The notes under the pieces: generated by a model
The model's database searches: none
What the model was told of the DNA's origin: nothing
The model's input: the letters and a program-made list of their open reading frames with translations, nothing else
Translations under genes and position numbers: made by a program
From: Erysipelotrichaceae bacterium
GTDB lineage: Bacteria; Bacillota_I; Bacilli_A; Erysipelotrichales; Erysipelotrichaceae
Length of the DNA stretch: 55,832 nucleotides
Reading direction: 5' to 3'
Assembly (NCBI GenBank): GCA_017405785.1
Contig: JAFQZR010000028.1
Span: 1 to 55,832, forward strand
Shown here: piece by piece, positions 9,632 through 18,193 of the stretch
Numbering within the stretch: the stretch's first letter is position 1
Layout: each line of letters begins with the position of its first letter

Positions 9632-9654
9632 GTACTATGCTTATTTTCATAGTG
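9632..9654 (-). terminator. Possible weak terminator of the nagA-like gene
   Basis: ACTATG (9634-9639) pairs with CATAGT (9648-9653), and the minus strand continues ACTTTTCGG. The stem is short and AT-rich. Nothing else is recognised in the 163-base gap 9498-9660. Confidence 0.35.
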
Positions 9655-9660
9655 TTCTCA

Positions 9661-10827
9661 TTACAATGTATAGTACACTTTCCCGTCGATAATGGTGGTA
9701 ATGACGTTGTAGTCCTTATCCATTATGACCAGATCGCTCTTTCTGCCGACTTCGATCTTGCCTCTGTCAGTGATGTTGAGACATTTAGCCGGGCTTTCAG
9801 AATACAGCGATCCAACCTGTTCGCGTGTTAACCCGACAATGTTATGAGCTCTTCTCATCATGGCATTCATCGCATTTGATCCGCCTGACAGGTGCCCGTT
9901 TTCATGATAGTTGAATCCGTCCTTTGTCAGAAAACGCATGCCGTTACCGAAATCATGCCAGCCGTCTTCCAGTCCTGCTTCACTGGAGAAGTCCGTAATG
10001 CCGTAGACATTATCTATACCCTTATCCTTTATGACGATCTTTACCCAGATAGGATGAACGTGTACACCGTCCATGGTCAGCTGAGCCTTGATTCTGTCAT
10101 CCAGCAGTACGGCCGCATTGGCGTTGCTTTCACGGTGATGCATCGGCTGATAGCCGTTGAATAAGTGGGTAGCCTGACAAAGACCGTGATCAGCCGCTTC
10201 AATGACCTGTTCAGCGGTTGCCTTGTCATAACCGATCTCCGGCATGACACCCTTGGATACAATATAGTCAATATAATCAAGAGCTCCTTCAGTTTCCGGT
10301 GCCAGGGAAATGATCGCAACGTCACTGTAGTCATAGTCTACCATCACATCGCTGTCTTCCTTATTGGCCGGTGCCATCCAATCCTTGCACTGATCGACGT
10401 ATCTGTCCAGTGTCAGGAAAGCACACTCATAATGGAATTTCAGCGGATAGGCTCCCTTTACTCCTTCTTTCTTGACATTACGTACGGCTCTGGTTATCTT
10501 TCCCAAAGTAGCGTAATCAGACCAGTCAGCGTTAATGGTTGGGAAGTATGTTGTTACACCCGTGGAAGGCAGTTTATCATTTAAGAACCTGACCTGCTGT
10601 TCCATCGGGCCGAATTCATCGGTTCTTTCAATGGCTACCAGACTTCTGCCCCAGCCACCATGGATGTGGGCATCAATTATGCCGGCATATAAGTCATTAC
10701 CCTTGGCATCGATTATTTCCTCACCCTGCAGGTTTTCACCTATTTCCTGAATACCTTCCTCATTAAAACGGACATCAGTCTTGTGAAAACTGCCGTCAAT
10801 GAAGACATTAGCGTTTTTGATTATCAT
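9661..10827 (-). CDS. nagA: NagA-like N-acetylglucosamine-6-phosphate deacetylase, atypical metal site
   Basis: This 388-residue amidohydrolase aligns over its whole length with NagA, which removes acetate from GlcNAc-6-phosphate. Seen motifs are IIDAHIHGG (H54, H56), a Glu at 134 (HYECAFL), LAPE at about 175-178, ATHLFN (H221), MDGVHVHP, a TD at 278-279 and GHLSGGSNAM. Two family features are missing. The GHS/GHT histidine that binds metal is tyrosine (IGYDKA, Y200), and the KGAH segment after the Glu is absent. It may be a divergent NagA or a relative with another substrate. A promoter lies upstream. nagB is far away at 46823-47563. Confidence 0.75.
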   Translation of the reverse strand: MIIKNANVFIDGSFHKTDVRFNEEGIQEIGENLQGEEIIDAKGNDLYAGIIDAHIHGGWGRSLVAIERTDEFGPMEQQVRFLNDKLPSTGVTTYFPTINADWSDYATLGKITRAVRNVKKEGVKGAYPLKFHYECAFLTLDRYVDQCKDWMAPANKEDSDVMVDYDYSDVAIISLAPETEGALDYIDYIVSKGVMPEIGYDKATAEQVIEAADHGLCQATHLFNGYQPMHHRESNANAAVLLDDRIKAQLTMDGVHVHPIWVKIVIKDKGIDNVYGITDFSSEAGLEDGWHDFGNGMRFLTKDGFNYHENGHLSGGSNAMNAMMRRAHNIVGLTREQVGSLYSESPAKCLNITDRGKIEVGRKSDLVIMDKDYNVITTIIDGKVYYTL

Positions 10828-10847
10828 ACAGTAGTTCCTCCAACGTC

Positions 10848-10877
10848 ATTATATTATTCTATCTGTCTTAGCGACAA
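10848..10877 (-). promoter_or_regulatory. Promoter of the nagA-like gene
   Basis: The minus strand reads TTGTCG (10872-10877), an 18-base spacer and TATAAT (10848-10853). The start codon follows about 20 bases downstream behind TTGGAGGAAC. Confidence 0.65.
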
Positions 10878-10884
10878 ATTCCCT

Positions 10885-10914
10885 GCCCAGAGAAAAAGGA
10901 ACCAGCGGTTCCTT
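10885..10914 (-). terminator. Terminator of the pckA-oad operon
   Basis: AAGGAACC (10896-10903) pairs perfectly with GGTTCCTT (10907-10914) over a three-base loop, and the minus strand continues TTTTTCTCTGG. It overlaps the stop codon of the 49-residue gene. Confidence 0.85.
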
Positions 10915-11062
10915 ACTCTTCTTCTTTGTTTGCTTTCTTCTCCATTATCTTGTTGAGGATAATGGTTGACAGAGCAATGGTTCCCAGGGCTGCGAATGTG
11001 CCCAGTTCACCTTTGACAATGTAAATCAGATTATAGATGAAATTCATAGGTGTAAATTCCAT
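10913..11062 (-). CDS. 49-residue membrane microprotein closing the decarboxylase operon
   Basis: A short gene begins at ATG 11062 behind TAGGAGGTATTATT, one of the best ribosome sites in the window, eleven bases after the oadB stop. It encodes 49 residues: a polar N-terminus (MEFTPMNFIYN), one hydrophobic stretch at about residues 12-38, and a charged tail MEKKANKEEE. The terminator overlaps its stop, so it is clearly the last gene of the operon. Methylmalonyl-CoA decarboxylase of Veillonella has a comparable tiny membrane subunit (epsilon, MmdE). Similar size and position suggest an accessory subunit, but I see no sequence proof. Confidence 0.75.
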   Translation of the reverse strand: MEFTPMNFIYNLIYIVKGELGTFAALGTIALSTIILNKIMEKKANKEEE

Positions 11063-11073
11063 AATAATACCTC

Positions 11074-12192
11074 CTACATGAAGAAGTTCAACATCATGCC
11101 GCCCGCAATAACGGATGCGATCTGGCCTGATACATTAACGCCCATGGAATACATTAACAGGAAGTTCTGATTATCCTCCCGTAATCCCATCTTATGGATG
11201 ATTCTTCCGGACATCGGGAAAGCTGAGATACCAGCTGCTCCGATCATCGGATTGACTTTCTTCTTTAAGAACAGGTTTACGAACTTGGCAAACAGGACTC
11301 CGCCTGCTGTATCGAAGATGAAGGCAAACAGACCCAGTCCCATGATCATCAGGGTATCAACCTGCAGGAACTGTTCAGCCTGCATCTGGGAAGCAATTGT
11401 GATTCCCAATACCAGCGTGATCAGGTTAGCCAATGCTCCCTGTGCAGTATCAGATAATCCCTTAAGAACTCCGCATTCCTTTAACAGGTTGCCAAACATC
11501 AGGAAACCTACCAGGGAAACGGCACCTGGTGAGACGAATCCGGCAATTACCGTGATGATGATCGGGAACAGGATGCGTGTCAGCTGGGAAACGCTCTTTG
11601 GTTCATAGTCCATGCGGATCATTCTTTCCTTCTTGGTGGTTAACCGCTTGATGACAGGAGGCTGAATGATCGGAACCATGGCCATGTAGGAATAGGCAGC
11701 TACCATGATAGGGCTCAGATATGTCGAATGCAGTTTCAATGCTACGACAATGGCTGTCGGTCCGTCAGCAGCACCGATGGTGGCGATGGAAGCAGCATCG
11801 TTAGTCGCAAAGAACATTGAGGCCAGACAGAAGGTAAAGAAGATACCGAACTGTGCAGCAGCTCCAAACAGCATCAGCGCCGGATTAGCCAGTAACGGTC
11901 CGAAGTCGCACATGGCACCGATGCCGATGAATAACAGTAACGGGAATAATTCGTTGGAAATACCCATGTCATACAGTGTTGACAGAGGTCCTTCCTGGAA
12001 TACTCCGTTTATATACTGATTTACTGCCCCGGAAAAAGGCAGGTTGACCAGAATGGCACCGAAACCGATAGGTAATAACAGTGACGGTTCCATGTCCTTC
12101 TTTATTGCCAGGTAGATCAGAATTCCTCCGACTACCCACATTGTTACCTGCTGCCAGGTCAGCGCAAACAGGTTTTCATATAAAAAGCTCAT
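11074..12192 (-). CDS. oadB: Na+-translocating decarboxylase beta subunit OadB
   Basis: This 372-residue polytopic membrane protein is the carboxybiotin decarboxylase and sodium pump of the oxaloacetate/methylmalonyl-CoA decarboxylase family. Family motifs seen are LLFIGIGAMCDFGPL, GAADGPTAIVVA (with the conserved Asp of the ion path), MAMVPIIQPPVIK, and in the second half FPMSGRIIHKMG and MGVNVSGQIASVI. The length fits the family. The start has AAGGGAGGATTTAT upstream. Its neighbours supply the carboxyltransferase, biotin carrier and biotin ligase. Position and motifs make the call firm. Confidence 0.95.
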   Translation of the reverse strand: MSFLYENLFALTWQQVTMWVVGGILIYLAIKKDMEPSLLLPIGFGAILVNLPFSGAVNQYINGVFQEGPLSTLYDMGISNELFPLLLFIGIGAMCDFGPLLANPALMLFGAAAQFGIFFTFCLASMFFATNDAASIATIGAADGPTAIVVALKLHSTYLSPIMVAAYSYMAMVPIIQPPVIKRLTTKKERMIRMDYEPKSVSQLTRILFPIIITVIAGFVSPGAVSLVGFLMFGNLLKECGVLKGLSDTAQGALANLITLVLGITIASQMQAEQFLQVDTLMIMGLGLFAFIFDTAGGVLFAKFVNLFLKKKVNPMIGAAGISAFPMSGRIIHKMGLREDNQNFLLMYSMGVNVSGQIASVIAGGMMLNFFM

Positions 12193-12204
12193 ATAAATCC
12201 TCCC

Positions 12205-12918
12205 TTAAAGGTGAAAGGTGATTTCACCAGAGTCAATATTCATTTTTCTGTTCTGCCAGATAATGCCCAGAGAACAGTCTTCGTTAATACCGGTTACCTC
12301 AACTTCAGCTTTTTCGCCGTTTATCTCGGCATAAACCTTTCTGCCTTTCAGATAGTCATGTTTCATTATCTCCTGATGGAAATCGTGTCCCTCTTTCAGC
12401 AGCTGAAGATTCCCTATCATTTTCCAGTAAACAGCAGTTCTGAATTCATTAAGATCTGTTACCTGTCCGATTTCTCTGATTACGGAAGTCGGTTCATTCA
12501 GGTAATTATCTGTGAATACCTTCTGATTTACGTTCACACCGATTCCGATGATAACGCATTCCAGCTGTTCACGGGACACACCTTCAAGCAGAATGCCGCA
12601 GATCTTACGGTCTCTGACATATACATCGTTAGGCCATTTTATCATCAGATCCTTAACAACGAAGTGTTCAAGTGCATCAATTACTGTCAGCGCTGATAAC
12701 ATGGACAGATATCTGTATCTGTTCAGAAGATCCCTGTCCTTAATCAATACAGAGAACATCATGTTTTCTCCTTTTGGAGAAAGCCATTTTCTCTGATTAC
12801 GGCCTCTGCCGGCTGTCTGTTCCAGGGTACTGACAAAGGTCAGATCTTCCAGCTGTTCCCAGTTATCCTTCAGATAAGTATTGGTTGAGTCAATGGTATC
12901 AAATTCAATAAACTGCAT
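12205..12918 (-). CDS. birA: Biotin--protein ligase BirA (no DNA-binding domain)
   Basis: This 237-residue enzyme activates biotin as biotinyl-AMP and attaches it to the lysine of the carrier protein encoded next to it. DSTNTYLK opens the catalytic domain, GRGRNQRKW is the biotinyl-adenylate loop near residue 38, and KWPNDVYV with KICGILLEG follow. The N-terminal winged helix of the bifunctional repressor type is absent, so it cannot be a BirA-style regulator. The ATG begins one base after the carrier gene's stop. Placement inside the operon suggests dedicated modification of the decarboxylase carrier. Confidence 0.93.
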   Translation of the reverse strand: MQFIEFDTIDSTNTYLKDNWEQLEDLTFVSTLEQTAGRGRNQRKWLSPKGENMMFSVLIKDRDLLNRYRYLSMLSALTVIDALEHFVVKDLMIKWPNDVYVRDRKICGILLEGVSREQLECVIIGIGVNVNQKVFTDNYLNEPTSVIREIGQVTDLNEFRTAVYWKMIGNLQLLKEGHDFHQEIMKHDYLKGRKVYAEINGEKAEVEVTGINEDCSLGIIWQNRKMNIDSGEITFHL

Positions 12919-12919
12919 C

Positions 12920-13267
12920 TTATTCCAGAACGATCATGGCGTCCTTGTTTCTGATGTCAGAACCGGCTGAAACCAGAATGTCAACGACCTTGCCTTCATA
13001 GGCTGACTGGATCTCGTTTTCCAGTTTCATGGCTTCAATGATGGCCACGGTCTGACCCTTTTTAACCATGTCGCCGACTTTCACCTTGACTTCCATTACC
13101 TTGCCGGTAATAGGGGCGGCAATGATCTTATCTCCCTGTACTGCTTCCTTATGTTCAACGGTTACAGCCGGGGCTGCCGGAGCAGCTATGCTGCCGTTAA
13201 CTTCATCAACAGCTTCTACTTCTACTTCGTAAACCTTTCCGTTTACTTTTACCTTATAAACTTTCAT
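12920..13267 (-). CDS. Biotin carboxyl carrier subunit of the decarboxylase
   Basis: This 115-residue protein ends in a biotinyl domain. The attachment motif is EAMKLEN with the target lysine at residue 81. Around it are APITGKVMEVKVKVGDMVKKGQ and AYEGKVVDILV. The N-terminus forms a small beta domain, followed by an Ala/Pro linker (AAPAAPAV), as in separate gamma/carrier subunits of Na+-pumping decarboxylases. It shuttles CO2 from the OadA-type transferase to OadB. RBS AGAGAGGTAAG. It is flanked by oadG-like and birA genes at one-base distances. Confidence 0.92.
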   Translation of the reverse strand: MKVYKVKVNGKVYEVEVEAVDEVNGSIAAPAAPAVTVEHKEAVQGDKIIAAPITGKVMEVKVKVGDMVKKGQTVAIIEAMKLENEIQSAYEGKVVDILVSAGSDIRNKDAMIVLE

Positions 13268-13268
13268 A

Positions 13269-13538
13269 CTATCTTACCTCTCTGACTGAAACTACTCTGA
13301 CATTGCGGTGTGTTTCATTATGGTATTCAATTGACGCTATCAGACTGGCCACAACAGCATCCTCATCACTGGTATCCAGCGGTGATGCGCTTACCGTCTG
13401 CGGCTTTATTTCTCTGACTTCTTCCTCTTCTTGAGGTTCTTCTTCCTTCTTAGGAGCGAACTTCAGAATCAGGAAAAGAATAAATGAATATACGATGATG
13501 GCAGTTATGCCTGAATACTTCATTAATAATTCCAACAT
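13269..13538 (-). CDS. OadG-like membrane subunit of the decarboxylase
   Basis: This 89-residue protein has one N-terminal membrane helix (about residues 8-27), then an acidic stretch (KKEEEPQEEEEVRE) and a short soluble tail ending VRVVSVREVR. This is the architecture of OadG/MmdD subunits, which assemble and anchor the complex. Its TAG stop lies one base before the carrier ATG, and GGAGGGCAGC precedes its own ATG. The family is variable in sequence, so the call rests on size, topology and its position between oadA and the carrier. Confidence 0.8.
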   Translation of the reverse strand: MLELLMKYSGITAIIVYSFILFLILKFAPKKEEEPQEEEEVREIKPQTVSASPLDTSDEDAVVASLIASIEYHNETHRNVRVVSVREVR

Positions 13539-13547
13539 GCTGCCCTC

Positions 13548-14924
13548 CTATATGAACATTTCAAATTCTTCAGTCTCTGTTTCCGGTTTCGGATTGTACT
13601 TGTCAGTTAAGAACTTCGTAGCTACCTGTTCAAAAAGAGCCAGTGACAGCACATCTTCATCGCTTCTGGCGATATTACTGTACTGTGCCTTGAGTTTCTC
13701 AAACTCAGGTTCCAGCAGATCAGCCGGACGGCAGGTAATGACTTCGTCATCACCGATGATCTTCTTGCGAACCTCTTCATTGACCGGTGCCGGAGTCTTT
13801 CCGTATCTGCCATGCAGATAGTCCTTGACTTCATTGACACAGATCTTGTATCTCTCGCCGTTGAGGATATTCAGTACGGCCTGAGTGCCGACCATCTGAG
13901 ACATTGGTGTTACCAGAGGAGGATAACCGAGGTCCTTTCTGACTACCGGAATTTCCTGCAGTACTTCTTCATATTTATCCATGGCATCCTGATCGGTAAG
14001 CTGCTTGATCAGATTTGACAGCATGCCGCCCGGAACCTGGTACTTCAGAATGTTAGGGTTGATCTCAAATGACTTAGGATTCAATAAACCGTTCTTGAGA
14101 TACTTGTCTACTATCTCGGTAACGATCGGTTCTGCCTTATGGATGGCCTTCAGATTCAGCTTCGGATCAAACTCTGTTCCCTGTAAGGCAACATTGAGAG
14201 CCTGAGTTGAAGGCTGAGCTGTTCCGTTGGATAACGGTGACATTGAGGTATCCACAATATCCACACCGGCCTTGATGGCAGCCATGTAGGTCATCTCACA
14301 GACACCGGCTGTGCAGTGTGAATGCAGTTCCAGCGGCAGTGATGTGCCCTTTTTCAGAGCCGTTACCAGCTTGGTGGCATCTTCCGGAGTCAGAACGCCG
14401 GCCATGTCCTTGATGCAGATGGAATCAGCACCCATCCGTTCAATCTCCTTAGCCAGATTGACATAGTATTCAATCGTGTGCACCGGTGAAGTCGTATATG
14501 ACATGGCGATCTGGCATTCTCCGCCGTATTTCTTCGTGGCCTTTACAGCCATTTCCAGATTTCTGATGTCATTCAGAGCATCAAATACTCTGATGATGTC
14601 GATGCCGTTTTCAATGGACTTCTTACAGAACATGTCAACAACGTCATCGGAATAATGACGGTAGCCCAGAATGTTCTGTCCTCTGAACAGCATCTGTAAT
14701 TTCGTATTCTTGCAGACGGCTCTGACCTGTCTTAAACGCTCCCATGGATCCTCATTGAGGAAACGCATGGCTGCGTCAAAAGTCGCTCCGCCCCATACTT
14801 CAATTGCGTGATAGCCGACCTTGTCATAGATGCTGCACAGTCTGACTACTTCTTCAGTAGTCATTCTGGTCGCAAACAGAGACTGGTGACCGTCACGAAC
14901 TGACGTTTCAACTATCTTAACCAT
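13548..14924 (-). CDS. oadA: Oxaloacetate decarboxylase alpha (carboxyltransferase) subunit
   Basis: This 458-residue carboxyltransferase transfers CO2 from oxaloacetate to carrier-bound biotin. Seen motifs are VETSVRDGHQSL at the barrel start, EVWGGATFD, RGQNILGYRHY, IKDMAGVLTP (catalytic Lys region) and ELHSHCTAG (metal-binding HxH). The C-terminal domain has the family's PGGMLSNL and PPLVTPMSQMVG. Unlike the longer Klebsiella type, no biotin domain is fused to it; that is the separate carrier gene. A methylmalonyl-CoA or pyruvate carboxylase B-type role is possible in principle, but coupling to pckA favours oxaloacetate. RBS AAGGAGCTATT. Confidence 0.92.
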   Translation of the reverse strand: MVKIVETSVRDGHQSLFATRMTTEEVVRLCSIYDKVGYHAIEVWGGATFDAAMRFLNEDPWERLRQVRAVCKNTKLQMLFRGQNILGYRHYSDDVVDMFCKKSIENGIDIIRVFDALNDIRNLEMAVKATKKYGGECQIAMSYTTSPVHTIEYYVNLAKEIERMGADSICIKDMAGVLTPEDATKLVTALKKGTSLPLELHSHCTAGVCEMTYMAAIKAGVDIVDTSMSPLSNGTAQPSTQALNVALQGTEFDPKLNLKAIHKAEPIVTEIVDKYLKNGLLNPKSFEINPNILKYQVPGGMLSNLIKQLTDQDAMDKYEEVLQEIPVVRKDLGYPPLVTPMSQMVGTQAVLNILNGERYKICVNEVKDYLHGRYGKTPAPVNEEVRKKIIGDDEVITCRPADLLEPEFEKLKAQYSNIARSDEDVLSLALFEQVATKFLTDKYNPKPETETEEFEMFI

Positions 14925-14933
14925 AATAGCTCC

Positions 14934-16535
14934 TTAATCAAGCTTAGGTCCTGCTTTTACCAGTGAAGCTCCGTGTTCGTTGGAAGTGTACTTATGGAAG
15001 TTCTTGATGAATCTGGATGCCAGATCTCTGGCCTTTTCATCCCAGATTGCAGGATCACTGTATGTATCTCTTGGGCCCAGAATAGCGGTGTCAACGCCTT
15101 CTAATTCTGTCGGTACTTCAAAATCAAAGTAAGGGATCTTCTTAGTAGGAGATTTGTTGATGGCACCGTTAAGGATGGCATCGATGATACCTCTGGTATC
15201 CTTAATTGAAATTCTCTTGCCTGTGCCGTTCCAGCCGGTATTGACCAGATAAGCCTTGGCTCCTGACATTTCCATCTTTCTGACCAGTTCTTCTGCATAC
15301 TTGGTAGGATGCAGTTCCAGGAAGGCCTGGCCAAAGCAGGCAGAGAAGGTTGGTGTCGGTTCGGTAATGCCTCTTTCCGTGCCGGCTAACTTGGCAGTGA
15401 AGCCTGACAGGAAGTAGTACTGGGTCTGCTCAGGAGTCAGAATTGAAACCGGAGGCAGAACACCGAAGGCATCAGCTGACAGGAAAATAACATTCTCGGC
15501 AGCCGGAGCGCTTGATATTGGTCTGACGATCTTTTCAATGTGGTTGATCGGATATGATACACGGGTATTCTCCGTAACACTCTTATCGGCGAAATCGATC
15601 TTGCCGTTTTCATCAACGGTTACGTTTTCCAGTAAGGCATCCCTTCTGATGGCGTTATAGATATCAGGTTCGGATTCCTTATCCAGATTGATGACCTTGG
15701 CATAGCAGCCGCCTTCCAGGTTGAAGACGCCGTTGTCATCCCAGCCATGCTCGTCATCGCCGATCAATAGTCTCTTCGGGTCGGTAGACAGAGTAGTCTT
15801 GCCGGTACCGGACAGGCCGAAGAAGATAGCGGTATTTTCACCATTCATGTCAGTGTTAGCTGAACAGTGCATTGAGGCAATGCCCTGTAAAGGCAGATAG
15901 TAGTTCATCATTGAGAACATGCCCTTCTTCATTTCGCCGCCGTACCAGGTATTGATGATGACCTGTTCTCTGGAGGTGATGTTGAAGGCTACACATGTTT
16001 CGGAATTCAGGCCGAGTTCCTTATAGTTTTCAACCTTGGCTTTGGAAGCACAGTAAACGATGAAGTCAGGTTCAAAGGTCTTCTCTTCTTCCTCACTAGG
16101 CTTGATGAACATGTTTCTGACGAAGTGTGCCTGCCAGGCAACTTCCATGATGAATCTGACAGCCATTCTGGTGTCCTTGTTGGCACCGCAGAAGGCATCA
16201 ACCACAAACAGTCTCTTGCCGCATAACTGGTTAATAGCCAGATCCTTGACCTGCTTCCAGACTTCTTCACTCATCGGATGGTTATCGTTAGGATACTCAG
16301 GTGTTGTCCACCATACGGTATCCTTTGAATTCTCGTCAACAACGATGTATTTATCCTTAGGAGAACGTCCGGTATAGATACCGGTCATGACGTTTACGGC
16401 ACCAAGTTCAGTCAGGACACCCTTGTCGTATCCTTCCAGACCTTCGGCCATTTCTTCGTCAAACAGCTGCTGATAGGAAGGGTTGTAGACTATTTCCTGA
16501 GTCCCGGTAATGTTGTACTTTTTCAGATCTAACAT
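14934..16535 (-). CDS. pckA: Phosphoenolpyruvate carboxykinase (ATP)
   Basis: This 533-residue ATP-dependent PEP carboxykinase interconverts PEP + CO2 + ADP and oxaloacetate + ATP. The substrate motif TGRSPKDKY is at 55-63, the P-loop GLSGTGKTT at 240-248, and the second kinase motif LIGDDEHGW at 257-265. The length is typical. In fermenting bacteria it commonly runs toward oxaloacetate, saving ATP. It is the first gene of the oad operon, only nine bases ahead of oadA, so its product is delivered to the sodium-pumping decarboxylase. The upstream region contains a large AT-rich palindrome. Confidence 0.97.
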   Translation of the reverse strand: MLDLKKYNITGTQEIVYNPSYQQLFDEEMAEGLEGYDKGVLTELGAVNVMTGIYTGRSPKDKYIVVDENSKDTVWWTTPEYPNDNHPMSEEVWKQVKDLAINQLCGKRLFVVDAFCGANKDTRMAVRFIMEVAWQAHFVRNMFIKPSEEEEKTFEPDFIVYCASKAKVENYKELGLNSETCVAFNITSREQVIINTWYGGEMKKGMFSMMNYYLPLQGIASMHCSANTDMNGENTAIFFGLSGTGKTTLSTDPKRLLIGDDEHGWDDNGVFNLEGGCYAKVINLDKESEPDIYNAIRRDALLENVTVDENGKIDFADKSVTENTRVSYPINHIEKIVRPISSAPAAENVIFLSADAFGVLPPVSILTPEQTQYYFLSGFTAKLAGTERGITEPTPTFSACFGQAFLELHPTKYAEELVRKMEMSGAKAYLVNTGWNGTGKRISIKDTRGIIDAILNGAINKSPTKKIPYFDFEVPTELEGVDTAILGPRDTYSDPAIWDEKARDLASRFIKNFHKYTSNEHGASLVKAGPKLD

Positions 16536-16572
16536 ATATATTCATTCCTTTCACATAGTAATCAAAAAAATC

Positions 16573-16615
16573 GAAAATCGCCTTCATTGTAACATCTTTT
16601 ATATATAAAATGTTA
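16573..16615 (-). promoter_or_regulatory. pckA upstream palindrome and cre-like site
   Basis: An imperfect palindrome spans 16590-16615, with arms TAACATCTTTTATA and TATAAAATGTTA meeting at 16603/16604. It overlaps TATA-rich promoter-like sequence. Closer to the gene, 16573-16587 on the minus strand reads ATGAAGGCGATTTTC, which matches a cre consensus at 12 of 15 positions. The repeat is seen; operator function is inferred and no exact -35/-10 pair is claimed. Confidence 0.4.
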
Positions 16616-16649
16616 TAAATATACAACGTTTTCTTTCATAAATGTCGCT

Positions 16650-16684
16650 TTTTTAATAAAAAAGGCATCTCAGAGGAGATACCT
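16650..16684 (-). terminator. Terminator of the second MATE gene
   Basis: AGGCATCTC (16663-16671) pairs with GAGATACCT (16676-16684) with one mismatch. The minus strand continues TTTTTTATTAAAAAAG. Confidence 0.75.
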
Positions 16685-16717
16685 ACTTAATCCATTAAGT
16701 TACTGACAGATTTCCAG

Positions 16718-18046
16718 CTATGCCAGACGGTTCAGCCAGACACCTTTTCTGTACAGTGAGTAACATATGAAGGTCTTGACAACGTTCATCGCATCAATGC
16801 AGATATACGCAATTAAAAACGGCAGCGGGAAGAAAATGCATACCGCAAAGCTGACCCGCATCGGACATACCAGCGAGAATATACCGTCAATCAGGAATAT
16901 CTGCTTGGAACAGCCGCCGATCCTGAAAATGTTATAGAAACAGTTGGAATAGCCGCCGAACAGACCAAGCATCGATTTCGATATCAGCATCTTTCGGCAT
17001 ACCTGAGCCACATCGCCTTCCAGTGAGAAGAAACCAGGTATTCTGCCTGAAAGAACAACCATCAGAATGCCGAATACCAGATGTACATAGAAACACATCC
17101 ACAGGATGTCATTGCCTCCCTTACGGGCAGCGTCAAAGTTACCCAGACCCAGGTTACGTCCAATCAGTCTGCCCACAGCCGGACTTAAGCCGTAACTGGC
17201 CACAAAGAAGAGCTTGTTACAGTTGTTGACGACGGTATAACAGGAAATATACTGTTCATCCAGGTGAGACAGATTTCTGACGATCATGAAGAACGCAAAG
17301 GCATAACAGGTTTCATTGAGAATCAGCGGTCCGGCAGTCTTCAGTACCTGAGAGAGAACTTCACTGCCCAGAGGTACTCCCTTGCCAAACAGCTTGAACT
17401 CAGAATTCTTGCCTCGCATCTGACTTACCAGGAAGACAAACTCAGCCACTCTGCCGATCAATACGGCTAATGCTGCACCTTCCACATTCAGAGCCGGGAA
17501 ACCGAACTTGCCGTAAACCAGAGTATAGCTGCACAACAGAGCTACAAAACAGTTGATCATGCCGCTGTACATTGAAACAATGGCTTTTCCGACAATAGTA
17601 TATGTACCGCTTAACATCAGGTTTACACCATAGAATAACAGGGAGAAGGCATATATCCTCAGATATCTGACACCGTAAGCCACGCGTTCAGGATCCTGAA
17701 TGAAGATGTTGATGAACGGCTTGGCAAACAGGAACATGGACAGCGAATAAATGAAACCTACAGCCGTACATATCTTAAGTCCCAGCCTTAAGACCCGGTT
17801 GCACTTTTCCTTGTCGTTATTGCCGTAAAGCTGAGAGATGTAAACATGGAAACCACCGCTTAATCCCAGAGCCAGCATGACAAAGATGTCATAGCTCTGA
17901 TTGGCAATGGTATAACCGGAAATAGCTTTTTCACTTAAGGATCCCAGAATGGCAACGTTAAGGTTATCGACCACGAAAACAACCAGCTGTGCAATGATAG
18001 CCGGCAGAGTGAGTCTGAAATATGTCTTAACGAAACCCTTGCTCAA
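16718..18046 (-). CDS. MATE family exporter (second copy)
   Basis: This 442-residue MATE-family protein has the twelve-segment layout and the typical start FRLTLPAIIAQLVVFVVDNLNVAILG. It is only distantly similar to the copy at 179-1549. The start codon is TTG at 18046, chosen because AAAAGGAGAGGTAAAC lies at the right distance and no better ATG is near. It forms a single-gene unit with its own terminator, next to but outside the aminotransferase operon. Substrate unknown. Confidence 0.9.
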   Translation of the reverse strand: MSKGFVKTYFRLTLPAIIAQLVVFVVDNLNVAILGSLSEKAISGYTIANQSYDIFVMLALGLSGGFHVYISQLYGNNDKEKCNRVLRLGLKICTAVGFIYSLSMFLFAKPFINIFIQDPERVAYGVRYLRIYAFSLLFYGVNLMLSGTYTIVGKAIVSMYSGMINCFVALLCSYTLVYGKFGFPALNVEGAALAVLIGRVAEFVFLVSQMRGKNSEFKLFGKGVPLGSEVLSQVLKTAGPLILNETCYAFAFFMIVRNLSHLDEQYISCYTVVNNCNKLFFVASYGLSPAVGRLIGRNLGLGNFDAARKGGNDILWMCFYVHLVFGILMVVLSGRIPGFFSLEGDVAQVCRKMLISKSMLGLFGGYSNCFYNIFRIGGCSKQIFLIDGIFSLVCPMRVSFAVCIFFPLPFLIAYICIDAMNVVKTFICYSLYRKGVWLNRLA

Positions 18047-18159
18047 GTTGTTTACCTCTCCTTTTACATACAGAGTCTATCATTTATAGATTGCTTTAAG
18101 GAAGAGTGAATGACAACAGACATGCTTTCAGTGTTGTATTGTTACCTTTATCTGTGCTT

Positions 18160-18193
18160 TTTACAAAACAAAAATGAGACATCAATCTCATTT
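18160..18193 (-). terminator. Terminator of the methyltransferase-buk-lrp-aminotransferase operon
   Basis: AAATGAGA (18172-18179) pairs with TCTCATTT (18186-18193), overlapping the aminotransferase stop. The minus strand continues TTTTTGTTTTGT. Nothing else is recognised in the 141-base gap 18047-18187. Confidence 0.8.
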
